Shown here: positions 23,250 through 35,082 of the stretch, one piece after another
Layout: each line of letters starts with the position of its first letter
Numbering within the stretch: the first letter of the stretch is position 1
NCBI GenBank assembly: GCA_029783825.1
Contig: JAREIK010000382.1
Span: 276,340 to 340,339 of the forward strand
Reading direction: 5' to 3'
DNA: 64,000 nucleotides
Origin: Sapria himalayana
Lineage: Eukaryota; Streptophyta; Magnoliopsida; Malpighiales; Rafflesiaceae
The notes under the pieces: generated by a model
Database searches by the model: none
Seen by the model: the letters and a program-made list of their open reading frames with translations, nothing else
Told to the model about the DNA's origin: nothing
Translations under genes and position numbers: made by a program

Positions 23250-24750
23250 ATTATATAATAAAAATTATATTTGACAAAGTAATTTTATGCCACAACATAT
23301 TTGACATCACGACATCATTACTTCAATGAGTAAATTCTAAGTCATGGTATATTCCCTATTTAGCAACATCATCAGTGCTCATATGAAATGAGTTTGTGAT
23401 ATTTTATATGGTAGTCTAAGACATAATGACATAGAAAAGATTCAAAGTCATTCATTGTCTTGACTTCACCCCACTATCAGATCATTGAATTTATTTAAAC
23501 ATTATGCTCAATGATAAGACCTAAGGATATTAAAGCTTGAAAAAATTGATTACAAGGAGATTCAAAAGAAGAATCAAAGAGAGATAACAAAGGAATGAAT
23601 TTTGTTGCCAATTAGGAAGTATCTCAAGTCAAATACCAAATAAAGTGGATTGATAACTATATTTGAAACCTAAATCATTGTGCCAGATGCCCTTGGGGAT
23701 ACCCTATTCGAAGAAATGATTTTCATATTTTCTCACTTGAATTCCTCCCTAATGTTAGACTAGTTTGGATTCTATGATTGATTTATGTAAGAATGTATTA
23801 TGTATGTGGATTTTTAATGAATACTTATGGTTTGTTATGTATAGAATATTGATAGATATGAGTGTTAATTAGACTGTTAAATTAGGGTATCATTAGTTAG
23901 AAGATCTACGTGTGTAAATTGTGGTGGATAATTATAGAAAAGCCATGAAACACAATGTACGAAATTGATTATCAATAATCAATAATAGCTCTTTGACTAT
24001 CATTTTATTACGATGGTTTCATGTATGAAATCTATAGGTTAATATAAATTTAATTGATTTGGGTATAGTACCAATGAAGATGAAAACACAAATATAATTA
24101 TGACCATGTCATTGTGTATCTTATATAAGTATTAGCCATAAAATGATGTGTGGTTTCTTAGAATGTCTAATCTAGGGTTCCACTAATCTTATTGAGTTAT
24201 GTTTTGATTGAGGTAGGTGGTGGTAGGTAAGTCATGAAACACATACAAGGAGATATGTATCGATAAAAAGTGATATTTCTATGACCATTTTCCTCTTCTA
24301 TGGTTACAATGAGTGAAACTACTAGGGTGATGTATGTTTACTTGATTTAAGTATAAAAGTAATGAAGCCAAAAATACAAATATTATTATGACCACATCAT
24401 TATATATCATCTAGGACAATTAAAACTAGTGAATAAAAATACATGATCAAAAGAATCATTAATGTGAGTTATCTTAATGCCTAAAAGTTATAGAAATTGC
24501 GGGGTGGTCAATAGATAGGTTGATGTGGAACTTCAATGTATGGTGACAAATATACCTAAGGGACAACTACAAGAGAACCATCCATACTAGTGACATCTCA
24601 TAGTTCATAACCTCTAGTATACTAATAAATCATGAGAGATATCACATTCTCTTTCCTTTCATCCAACAAATAGGCATATCATTGCCATAATGCTATAAAA
24701 AAAATATCATCATAGTTGGTGTTCGGTAGTCCATGCATCAATTTTTTTGG
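23250..24750 (+). repeat. Long dispersed repeat, copy C (probable LTR)
   Basis: AT-rich, non-coding and related to D, E, A and B. It has a leading part rich in catgac words (23,290-23,480) and then two degenerate units of about 300 bp, each with a block like GTGGTGGA..AAGTCATGAAACACA (about 23,920 and 24,227) followed by ATGAAG..AAAACACAAATAT. The end is followed at about 24,747 by tggtatgaag, weakly like a tRNA-Met primer site. Limits are approximate. Confidence 0.55.
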
Positions 24751-25829
24751 GTGGTATGAAGTATACATATTAGTGCATTTGTACTTATTTGTGTTTTTAT
24801 TGGAGTGACTTTATTAATTATATGTTTTGATGGATTTTAATAAATATTAGTTAAATCATAATTATTTGGGTAGAAATTAGTAGCTTGGTAGAGTAAAGAC
24901 TTGGTGGGAGAGAGAATTGATCGATCATCATAATATTTATCATGAGGTTGGGTTATGGGAAGATAAAGACAAGCTTGAAACCTCAAAGATGAGATATCTA
25001 ATGGCTTATGAAGATAAAGTAGTTATAACAAAGAAAATTATGACTTATGAAGAAGTTGCAATATTATCTACTAGATTAATGAAGAATGTCATAGCATGAG
25101 ACAAGGCCACAATAAAGGAGAAATACAAGTTTAAAACAAAGTTGTGACTCATTTCAATGTCATGACAAATATGATTCAAAGAGCAATGCCACTATATCGG
25201 CATAACTAGTCACAATGCTACTGAAAGAGATTGAAGTCAATGATGTTACTATTCTTTCAAAGTTATGATATTCATGGAAGAATTCATTAAAAAAGATATT
25301 CTAAAGGATTATTAGAGGCTGGATGAGTAAACTAGATAACAAGAAGATGAGAAATTATATTGAGAAACTTGCATGGATCATTAAAATCACATATCGAATT
25401 GGAGATCTAAGGAAGATCTAGCTATGGATATAAAATGTAGTATGTTTGGGAGGCAACCTACCAATTTTTTTTATGTATTTTAATTGAATAAACTTGTCCA
25501 TCCCTGGTTCACACAGAAAATGACTAATTCCAAGATTTCAAATCCTAATTCCCAAAAAAAATAGTTCATGTCAATCAAACCTTGTTGTGGTAATGCAATG
25601 GTGATGGTATGCTATGTTGAAAAAATGAAGGAAGATTTAATACTCGGTGATGAGTGTTTGATATATTATTTATCAAATATTCTTGAGTATTTTGATATTT
25701 TTAGATGATCTATAAGTGTAAGATGAGATGTAAATGAATTGATTTTATGATCTTGGAGTTTTGATAGATTATCATGAATAGTCATTATATCAATAATTTT
25801 TGGAAGTTTTTGGCTGATTGATAGATTAT
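24751..25829 (+). other. Possible reduced internal region between LTR-like copies C and D
   Basis: A mostly non-coding stretch. A 60-residue open frame (24,917-25,099) and the following Lys/Glu-rich broken frames resemble nothing I can name. At about 25,442-25,462 gtatgtttgggaggcaacc resembles the purine-rich context before the 3' LTR of some Ty3 elements. This is consistent with an internally deleted, non-autonomous retroelement, but weakly. Confidence 0.3.
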
Positions 25830-28253
25830 GGAGCATCAAATAAATTTGTCATCTATTCTTGGCTAAAACCCTTACTTAATTAGTCGTGAAAAATTTTGTA
25901 TTCTACTTCTTTACCAACTCATTAGCACAATCTTTTGTATAATATATTCTTTATGATTGTGATATTATTATGGAGTTATCATACTTATCTCATAATAGTT
26001 ATAATAGTTATGACATTATTTTTTATTATAGTACCTAAATACTCTAATAATGCTAAAAATAATGACAACTTTTTACTATTTTAGCTTTATCTTAAATAAG
26101 ACTTTGTATTCTCAAGTTAGAGCTATTATTTTTTTACAAAATAATAATTTTTGAGCTATAGAAAATTTTAATGTCAGAATTAATTAGACTTAAGCTGTGA
26201 TAATTATCTAGTACCATGATTTTTGGACACAAAATATTACATAGAGCATTTACTCGAGTATGATCATTTTCCATGATTATGAACCTTATCCTTAAAAAGA
26301 TGCAAAGCTATGACCTATCTAATTTCTAGTGTCAGAGCATTTTTCAGTACGAAAGCCATATGATATTTGTGAAAAGTCAAGGTCAACGCTATGGCCAGTC
26401 TCTATAATGTAGTTATTGAGATATAAGAGAGATCATTCTTTTTGATATGACTATTTCTAGTACCGTGTCCATATGATACACATTAGAGGCAATTCCAAAC
26501 ATCATGGTCATTTCTAGCATTGCTGCTATGTAATAATTAAAATAGACTAATGTCAAAGTCATGGACATTTCAGTGTCATGATCATATATGTACAAGAAAG
26601 ATCATTCCTAACATTGTAGTAATACCTAACATTTGCATTGTATGATGAATGAGAATGACAAATACTGAAGTTGCATATATTCCTAACACTATAATTTTGT
26701 ATTACAAAGATATTAGGTCTAAGTCATAAATATTTTTCAGCATCATGATTTTGTTCTACATAAAGATTCACTTTCTAGATCCACGACCTAAGTAAAAGTT
26801 ATAGTTTTTTTTTGAAAGTCATAATTTTCTACTTAAAGTAATATAGAAATATATTATAAAAAAGAAAAGAGATAATGAGAGATAATCTTTTTATTTTCAT
26901 GGAACACATAGAATTCAAAGCACAACGATCAAATTCTAAGAGAGATTTTCATATTTTTAATGAGCTCCACAAGCGAGCAATGAATTTAAGACATAAGTTA
27001 AATTCAAGAGTTGAGGGTACGACTCTCAAACCACCTTCACTAAGATATATTTAAAAAATATATATTAAAATAATGTGTGGACTAGGGTTTGCATAATTTT
27101 GTTTGTGTTGTATACATGATTTTTATATTACTAAAAGTTTTAATTTATGTTGTGTTATAATAATTAATGGATATTATAAGTAAATAGAATCTAAATTAGG
27201 AATTTGATTATTAGTGGATTAGTGCAAGTTGTTGTGGTGGATGATGATAAGTAAACTATGCAACTTATTCATACATATGGTATGAAGGGAATGATGATCT
27301 TTCTGACCATGATATGTGAGATAAGCCTATATTAAAAACTAGAATTTAAATATGTTGATCATTTCAAATATGATACTTACGAAGTCAAGTACACAAATAT
27401 TTTTATCATCAATTCATTGTATATGTCTTGCAATAAATAATGATTGATTGAGGTTAACATTTTATAAAAGATTCTTCTAAAGGTTTCACTTTTAGTATGA
27501 AAGTCACATAATCTCTAAGGAGGATACTGATAGGTAATCTATGAAAAGTGATTCCAACTCTTTAAGTTGTTTTCACTCGTATAGTTTTCACTAGAGAAAT
27601 TTTAGGGGAGGATTTGTTAATTGTATGAATATGACACTTAAGAAGCAAAAAAATGTAAATACTCATAAACTATATTAATTTTTGGCCTTTATAACATTTA
27701 AGGTCAGAGAATAAGTTATAAGTATATAAATACAAAGCAAGCATAATGTATAGTTGATGAGTTGTCTAAAAAGTATGAGTTTGTGAATGACTCTTAAGCA
27801 AAGATGATTTATATTTTAGCAGTAAAGTATCGAGTGAACACCTATAAAAAGATCATCATTAAGACATACTTAATAGTATTAACTAACTTGTATCCCATTG
27901 GGACAAAGAGTTATTACATAATAACTTAACCCTTATTTTGTATTCAAACTCAATATAATTCAAACTATTTGAATATATATCATATAAATTAAATAGATAA
28001 ATCCTTATATTCAAGATTGATATCAAAATTTGAAATATCTAATTTAATAGAATTGAATTATTTCATTGTTAATTGATTGAATTGCTTGATATAATTTGTA
28101 TGATTGATATTTGGATATAAATTCTCTTTATTAATTATATGATCCATATAATTATGCATCTTTGTTGATGAGATATTTTTGTCATTAATTTTCTGTGGTA
28201 TTGCTCATATAATACAACTGAGTAGCATAACAAATTCACAACAATGAACAATA
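25830..28253 (+). repeat. Long dispersed repeat, copy D (probable LTR, about 2.4 kb)
   Basis: The start near 25,850 (ttggctaaaaccc) matches the complement of copy B near 61,095 (gagttttagccaaa). It then has a catgac-rich part with short internal repeats (25,900-26,800), a purine block aaaaagaaaagaga (about 26,868) and blocks like tggtggatgatgataagtaa (27,240) and gcagtaaagtat (27,819) that also occur in E and in complement in B. It ends before ttggtatgagag (28,258), a degenerate match to the tRNA-Met primer site. The order of blocks is the same as in B. Confidence 0.55.
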
Positions 28254-28489
28254 TTTTTGGTATGAGAGTTTGTTCAGCACTTCAGTTACTAATTTTCTTG
28301 AGTATATTATTAATTTATTGTTATACTTGCATGAATTTATGCTTTTATTTGAGAGATTTCATTAACATTATGATTTGAAAAATTCTGATGAATATTAATA
28401 AAATTATACCTATTTAGATAGAAATTGGCAGAATTGGGAACGCGATAACTTAGGGTGAAGAGAGAAGCGATAGATAGTCATGTCATTTT
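28254..28489 (+). other. Short segment between LTR-like copies D and E
   Basis: It holds the ttggtatgagag primer-site-like word and about 200 bp related to 24,770-24,900: tttatt.gag..., then gatgaatattaataaa, then tagaaattgg. Both segments follow an LTR-like copy, so they may be the 5' leader of the same element. No gene seen. Confidence 0.4.
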
Positions 28490-30480
28490 TTATATCACAA
28501 CTTATGTTCTCCTTTCACCTATTTTATTTAGTTATGACAACTTTTTTAGTCGTAATTATATAAAATTAATCATGATTATTATTGTATGCCACTACTAAAT
28601 CACCAAGTTGACTTGATTTATCCATTGTGCAACATAGTCTTCATGTGCATTATATTAGTCTGGAGTCATAATCATACTATCTCAAAAATTAATGATCATA
28701 TTTTTTTTTTATTTTTACTTCATGACAACCAAGCATCATACTAGTATAATTAGTTATAATAAATTCAACACTACAACTTATTCATTATATAGTCAAAATA
28801 TCATATATTTTGAGTCACGACATTATTTTTCATTGTGATATTTTATTCTAAAAAGTATTTACTCTAAACAATCTTTTTCAACACAAAATCCATTCCTAGT
28901 TTTGTGATATTTTATTCAAGAAGGAAATTGTTTTGTCACATCATTTCTCTATGATGTGATATTATGTATCAGAGGAGACACAAAAATCACGACCAAAAGC
29001 CAGCACCATGATTTTCAACTAAAAGCATCTCATTGATACCCCAAAATATATAAGAAATAATTAGAAAAAAAAAATAAAAAGAAAAGAGAAGGAAATTAGA
29101 TTTTGACCCAAAGTTACTACAAATTGAGCCAAAGTTACAACAAATAATAGACAGTATGATTCCAATCCCTAACTAGGGACAAATTTAAGATTAATGTGGG
29201 CAACACTTGATTGAGTTTAGTTTTGACATCGAACTTAGATTCATGTTTAAGGCCTACATTGGATATTCTCGATTCGTATGAAATTCCTCTCAATATATCT
29301 CTTGCAAAATTTTCTTTAATGTTATTAATTTGATTTCTAAGGTTGGGTTATGTAATTATATGTGATGGATATATTACTTTTATATTATTTATATTCGTAT
29401 TAATGTTGTATCATGAAATATTTATGAATTTGGATGTGTTATAGAATTATAATTTAGGATTTTTGTTATATCTTAATTTTATATGTATGATGCTTGGCGA
29501 CAAGCATGTAATGAGACTTATTCTCATGGTACAATATCTAACCTTGATGCATAATAGCTATATTTAATTATTGTAAGTATAATGCTCATGAAACTAAAAA
29601 CAAAAACACACTCATGATCATATGTTGTGCATATATTAAAAGAACTAATATTGAGTAATGTAAGTGTTATGTATAATATCTAATTTAAGAGTTATATCAT
29701 TATGTAAAAATTATGTATTAGCCATAGTAAGCTATATGTAAATCATAGAATACACATAGGAGGTGACCCATATGATAGTGAACCAAGCGAGTTAAATTCT
29801 ATTGTATGATTTTCATAAATAAGATTCATATAAAGATATATGTTAATTATTGTGTGTATTGTACTTATAAATCCACAAACATAAACAAATTTATTACCAC
29901 ATTATCTTGCAATTTTAAGATATTAAAGATCAAATCATAGAAGTATATTTTCAAAGTAATCATCAAGGATAATTGATAATTTGTATAAAGTAAATAGATT
30001 AATAAATGACTCATGAATGAAATAATATGTTGCTTTAATACTTAAATACCAAGGAAATAATTACAAGTGTTCTATGACAATTATGAGCGTTCTAAATCAC
30101 CCATAAGGGAAATAGATTATCTTTGTTGGTAATAATCTAACGGTAATAGTTACCTTGTGTGCTAATAATTTATATTGACATTTTTTCACTAATTTACTAT
30201 TTGTTAAATAATCAAACATAATAGTAACCAATCAATAGAGAAATATATTTACACACAAAAAAGTGATTCAATGTTAAATATTATAAGTAGATAAAAATTC
30301 AAGTTTATCAACTATTGATTATTCAAACTACTTAGTTAATTCTTGTGAAATTGATATATGAATTTATATTCATTTTATTATTTATATGACTCATATATTG
30401 TAAAATTATATTTGATTAGAGATTTTCGTGTAATGAGATTTCAGGATCGTGTTAATTCATAATAAGAATTAATACCAGCA
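28490..30480 (+). repeat. Long dispersed repeat, copy E (probable LTR)
   Basis: Same block order as D: catgac-rich part (28,490-29,050), purine block aaaaagaaaagagaagg (about 29,076), then gtaaatcatagaatacacataggaggtgac (29,738; complement of 59,560-59,590 in B), then a tgactcatgaatg block (about 30,008). Shorter than D. Similarity fades near 30,480, where base composition changes. Confidence 0.5.
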
Positions 30481-30918
30481 CAATATAATAATAGTGATAT
30501 CTAACCTCTTAAATGCAAACGAGGTGCGATAAGTTTTTTTTTTCTTTTTAATTTTCTTGGTTTTTTTTTTTTGCACCACATTTTCTCCCGCACTCTGATT
30601 GGGAGATTTCCGGGCGATCTTAAAGTGATTTCAAATATCTCCTTTTGCACTTCACGCATCTTCCGATTATGAGGAATATTATAGCACGGGTTAAGTGCAT
30701 GGTAGTCATGCACTCTCATGCTAGTACCAGCTGTGGATAATCATTCAAACCATGCGTTGGATCCAGATTATGAAAACATTGGGGCTGGGTTTCATGCAAA
30801 AATGGGACAACATTTTTTGGAAGTCCTTAAAGTGAAATCCAAGCTTTTCTACCCTACATGCAGAAATCAAATCCAGCCTTGGAGCTCGACACACCTCTAG
30901 TGCATGATCCAAACAGGG
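30481..30918. other. Spacer with nearly balanced base composition, no gene
   Basis: Less AT-rich than its surroundings and not recognisably repetitive within the window. Open frames of 60-72 codons on both strands resemble no family I know. It forms the left flank of the hAT insertion and includes its target site. Confidence 0.4.
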
Positions 30919-30926
30919 CATTTAAT
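30919..30926. repeat. 8-bp target duplication CATTTAAT, left copy
   Basis: CATTTAAT here and at 35,075-35,082 abut the two ends of the hAT element exactly. Confidence 0.95.
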
Positions 30927-32107
30927 TAGAGGTGTCAAACGTGTCGGGCCGGCCCGGCCATGCACGAGGCACGGCACGGTTAGGCCGTGCCAGGGCCGGC
31001 CCGGCACGTTTTTAAAGCATGCCCGGGTTAGAATCAGCTCGTGCCGTGCCGTGGCAAGGCACGTGCCCCCCCCCCCCCCCCGGTAAAAAGACCGTGGGTC
31101 GGGTCTGATAGGACCCGACACGCGGTCCCGACTACCGAGCCCCGACGGGCTTAGACCCGACCAATCCCAACGGCCAAAAAAAAAATTTAAACTTTAATGA
31201 ATTTCAGCCGTTGGATTCGCCTCCAATGGCTAGGGGGCAGAATCCAACGGTCCTCGTAATTCTTCCCCTTAAAATTATATTAAAAATTCAAAAAATTAAT
31301 AAAAAAATATCTTTTTTTATAAAAAATTAATTTCTTTATCCTATAAATTCTACCCCATTCCGTATAATATTTATGTTTTTCAAAAACATATCTCCTCTCA
31401 AAACTTTCTCTCTCTCACATAAACCGTGCATCTCTCTCTCGGGCCTCGGGATTTTGATTTCGGCTTGGATTTTCGTGAAACTCTACTTGAGTTTTGAATA
31501 TCAGAGCTTCCTGCGGTGCACCTTGCACGTGACTGAACTCATTAATTTTACCGGGTAATTTATTTTACATTTTTATTTACTTTCACTCTCTAAAGCTTCT
31601 CTCTCTAGAAAAACATAGGAAAAAAAAACATAAAAATTGACAAATACACCAGACACATATTTAAATTTGGAAAATGAAAATGTTAGTGTTATACAGACGT
31701 CTGTGGCTGCTGAAAATTTGGTTTCTCCAATCGTCTCTACCCAAAGTTCTAAAAAACAAAAAACTAGGAGGACTTCTGTAGTTTGGACTCATTTTAAAAT
31801 CATAACACAAGTAAATGTTAGGGGTGAGGAACAAGAAATGACACAGTGCAAATATTGTATAAGACTTTTAACATGCAAGAGTACATGTGGGACTGGGCAC
31901 CTTAAGAGGCATGCCGAATTATGCACCAAAAAACATGGACCCTTAGATCCTAGGCAAACCCAACTTGGCACTACATTTTTTGAGACTGGATCGAGTTCAG
32001 TCTCAAAGTGTACTCCCTTCGTATACTCCAGCGAGTTGGGTAGGGACGACATGGTCAGGCTCATCACATTGATGGGTCTTCCGATTAGATTTTCGGAAGA
32101 TCCGAGG

Positions 32108-32115
32108 GTTGTGCG
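32108..32115. repeat. 8-bp target duplication GTTGTGCG, left copy
   Basis: GTTGTGCG here and at 32,729-32,736 abut both ends of the nested element. Confidence 0.95.
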
Positions 32116-32728
32116 TAGAGGTGTCAAACGGGCCGGCCCGGCACGGCACGGCCCGTTTTTCACGTGCCCAGCCGTGCTGCCGTGCCGTGCCGGGCACGGC
32201 ACGGTCACTGTACCGTGCCGTGCCCGGCACGGCACGGTTTTTAAAATTCGGGCACGGCACGGCCCGTGGGCACGGCAAGGCCGTGCCGTGCCGTGCCGGC
32301 CCGCTCGGGCACGGGCGCACGGCAAGGCAGGGGCAGGCGGGGCGGGTCGGGTCGGGTCTGTTTGGACCCGACCCGCGGTCTTTTTACCGGGGGCGGGGCC
32401 CGGTTGGGTCACGAGTCACGACTCAGTGAGTCGTGACCGTGAGTCGTGACTCGCGACTCGTGAGTCGCGACTCACGAGTCGCGACTCAGGCACGCGGGCC
32501 GACGAGTCGTGCCTGGCCAGGCACGAGTCGTGCCGTGCCAAGGCACGAGTCGTGCCTGGCCAGGCACGGCACGGCTCGTGCCGGGCACGGCCCGGCACGT
32601 GGTTCGTGCGGACGGGCCCGGCACGGGCCCGGGCACGTTTTTTTATCGTGCCGGGCCGGCCCAGGCACGGCCGAACCGTGCCGTGCCTCGTGCCGGGCCG
32701 GGCCGGCCCGGCCCGTTTGACACCTCTA
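32116..32728. mobile_element. Nested non-autonomous hAT element (613 bp)
   Basis: It begins tagaggtgtcaaacgggcc and ends ggcccgtttgacacctcta, so its terminal repeats match those of the host hAT. It is flanked by perfect GTTGTGCG duplications. It is almost wholly GC-rich GGCACGG / CCGTGCC words and contains an inverted copy of the host's subterminal block (ggtctttttaccggg at about 32,379, against ggtaaaaagaccgtgg at 31,082). With its duplication it adds 621 bp, a multiple of three, so the transposase frame resumes in phase after it, although stops inside it end translation. Open frames within it on both strands are composition artefacts. Confidence 0.95.
32406..32585. repeat. Palindromic GAGTCGTGACTC / GAGTCGTGCC array
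   Basis: Inside the nested hAT, about 80 bp of overlapping GAGTCRYGACTC palindromes (32,406-32,488) run into repeated ACGAGTCGTGCCTGGCCAGGC words (32,500-32,585). The result is strong local hairpin potential. Confidence 0.85.
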
Positions 32729-34384
32729 GTTGTGCGCATCATGCAGACTTATTTTTAGCCTTCCTATCATAGGATTCCTAGGTCCACATCTAGGAGTGAC
32801 ATACTAAAGATATATAAGTTAGAAAAACAAAAAATAATTAAGGAATTTATGGCATATAGTGGAGTGGTGTCCGTGACGTCCGATATATGGACATGTCACG
32901 ATGATTCTTCTTATGCATGTCTCACGAGTCACTATGTAGATTCTAACTGGACAATCAATAAAAAAATATTAGGATTCACTGAGATTCTTCATCCTCATGA
33001 TGGCCCGGCCATTTTTGAGTGTATGATGAAAATATTTAGGGAATATAAAATTCAAAATAAAATTTTTAGTGTCACCTTCGATAATGCTTCTAATAATGGA
33101 GTAGCGATTAATATGTTTGTTAGAAATATTAGAGACGCACCATTAGGAGAGATCTTTCATGTCAGATGCATATGTCATTTGATTAACCTGATAATTCAAG
33201 CGGGTATGAAGATGTGTTCCCCCGCGTTGGAAAATATACGCAATGCACTCAAGTATATTCGCACTCCTCGTAGACAACAAGAGTTTGGTAGTCTCTGTTT
33301 ATCTGTGAATCTTAAGAAGAAGAAATTCCAATCGGATGTGAGACATCGTTGGAATTATACGTACCTGATGTTGGAATCATGTGTTGGATACGAACACGTG
33401 ATATCCGACTACGTCAATAGTAAGAGTGGCGAACTTATTATTGACGACACTGACTGGGCTTCAGGAATTTCATAAATAAAATTCCTGAAGATATTTTATG
33501 ACACGACGAACATGTGTTCGTCGGTTTATAGGCCCACCACTTGCATTGCACTCCGGTGCATATGCAACATTAGTAGCATGTTTAGGAAGTATCGAACTGA
33601 CTCGACGCTTAGCCATATGGTTGCAAAGATGGAGACCAAGTACTTGAAGTACTGGTCCACCATTCTATCTCTTTATTGCCTCACTGCATGCATGGACCCT
33701 AGGGCTAAGGTGGAAGGGGTAGAAAACACCCTGACTTTCATTTCATCGTGCATGAACCTGGAAGAGCCACCTGAAGGGTTCATTTACGAGAAGTTGACAG
33801 ACCTGTTCACATACTACGATACTAGGTATGGTGGTGGTGGTGGTGGTGAGATTGTGATTACGGACATTGATACCTTGTTCGGAGATGATGATTATTCCAT
33901 TAACCTAGCTAGGGGGAAACGTAGGGGTGGACCATCACATAGGAGTGAGCTGTCTCGGTACTTAGATACCAATTACTGCTCAATCCTATCACATTCTGAT
34001 AATAAGAATCTTGATTTATTACAATGGTGGAAATCATATGAGTCCACCTATCCCGTGCTATCTAGGATGGCACGAAATCTACTGACTCCTCCAGTGTCGA
34101 GCGTAGCATCGGAGTCTACTTTTTATGTTGCAGTGAACGTGATTTCGGATAGGAGATCGAGATTACGTCCAGATATGGTTGAGGTCTTGACATGTTTGAA
34201 GGATTGGGAGGAATCGAGGTTTAGCATCCGTGATTGTGCTGAAGCTGGGACTGTGATAGACACTGCAGTCGTATCCACATCCACTACGATGGCGGAGGAG
34301 CTAATTGCCGATGATGATGATCCATATGATACTGATCTTGATGTTGCGGCTGATGATTATTATGATATGCCGATTGACGATTGA

Positions 34385-34830
34385 TGCTGATCTGCTCTTT
34401 TTTTTCGATGTTTTTTTATTCATTGTATTTATACGCTTTGTTTGTACCATATGTTGTGTTAAAACTTATACTTGTTTTGTTCGGACCATTGGTTTCAAAA
34501 GCATGATTGGTAATTTTTCATTTGTGTAGTTTAATTTTTTTTTTAATTTTAATTTTTACTAACATAATGTATTGATTTATTTTTTTTACGATTTAAATTT
34601 TATTTTAAAAATTAATAACTTTAATATATAATCAATAAATTATAAATATAAAAAAAGCTAAACTAATTTTAATTTGATAAAAAAATTATTTTCTAATATT
34701 TGTTTATTTTATTTAATTTTAATTTTTAAAATTTTTTTAAAAAATTATAATTAATAATTAATACTCTATACTTAACCTTAATCAATAAATTTACAATATA
34801 TTAAAAAAAAATTTAATCTGCCTGTCCGTC
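34385..34830. other. AT-rich 3' part of the hAT element
   Basis: Very AT-rich non-coding stretch between the transposase stop and the GC-rich 3' subterminal block (about 34,831-35,074). It presumably holds the transcript 3' end; I cannot assign a particular polyadenylation signal. Confidence 0.5.
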
Positions 34831-35074
34831 AGTCCGTGCGGCCTCCCGGACCCCGGTCCCGCGTCCAGGCTCCCGCCTGCCCGGCCCTGCCGCCTGGCCT
34901 GTATGGCCAAGGCGTGCCCGAGCGGGCCCGGCACGGCACGGCCTTGCCATGCCTACGGGCCGTGCCGTGCCCGCCTATATTCAAACCGTGCTGTGCCCGG
35001 CACAGCACGGTAGCACGATCGTGCTCGTGAAAAATGGGTCATGCCGTGCCGGGCCGGCCCGTTTGACACCTGTA

Positions 35075-35082
35075 CATTTAAT
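35075..35082. repeat. 8-bp target duplication CATTTAAT, right copy
   Basis: Partner of 30,919-30,926. Confidence 0.95.

Larger units (their letters stand above)
18376..23250 (+). mobile_element. L1-like LINE retrotransposon, degenerate (LINE-A)
   Basis: An ORF1 with a DUF4283 domain, a purine-rich linker and an ORF2 with endonuclease, reverse transcriptase and zf-RVT segments follow one another on +, the order of plant L1 elements. A minus-strand LTR (19,850-20,257) lies between ORF1 and ORF2. The 5' end probably lies a little upstream of 18,376, since sequence from about 18,340 resembles an earlier part of ORF1 in another frame. The 3' end is not sharp; coding similarity stops near 23,210. 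Confidence 0.82.
31637..34384 (+). pseudogene. hAT transposase (BED finger, RNase H-like core, dimerisation domain)
   Basis: The transposase cuts and rejoins element ends. One frame spans the gene, about 708 codons once the nested element is set aside. A BED zinc finger comes first (VVWTHF, CKYC, then H and C in HLKRHAELC; about 31,780-31,930). The catalytic core follows (TSDIWTCHDDSSYACLTSHY at about 32,877; NIRDAPLGEIFHVRCICHLINL at about 33,130), and then the C-terminal dimerisation domain (DLLQWWKSYESTYPVLSRMA, SVASES; about 34,010-34,210) and an acidic tail. Damage is light: TTG instead of ATG at 31,637, TAG at 32,756, TAA at 33,473 and the nested element at 32,116. A Gly run lies near 33,828. 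SVASESTF is followed by YVAVNVIS, unlike the usual FS.GG... Confidence 0.93.
30927..35074 (+). mobile_element. hAT DNA transposon, nearly complete
   Basis: A 4,148-bp element bounded by tagaggtgtcaaacgtg... and ...cgtttgacacctgta, imperfect inverted repeats, and by a perfect 8-bp duplication (CATTTAAT). The subterminal 120-150 bp at each end are extremely GC-rich and made of GGCCGGCCCGGCACGG words, in contrast to the AT-rich core. It carries a transposase frame (31,637-34,384) and a nested relative (32,116-32,728). A 16-base C run lies near 31,066-31,081. With two stops, a lost start codon and the nested insertion, it is not autonomous now, but it is the least decayed element in the window. 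Confidence 0.96.

Noticed and set aside
30501..30900. Short host exons in the less AT-rich spacer
   Set aside because: Frames of 60-72 codons on both strands show no family pattern, splice-site logic or codon bias that I can see.
31789..32772. Several Arg/Pro/Ala/Gly-rich open frames of 60-207 codons on both strands
   Set aside because: They read the GC-rich hAT repeats, or shadow the real transposase frame. Stop-free length here reflects composition.
31637..34384. A domesticated hAT-derived host gene with a BED finger
   Set aside because: Terminal repeats and perfect target duplications show a recent ordinary transposon, and the start codon is lost with two internal stops.
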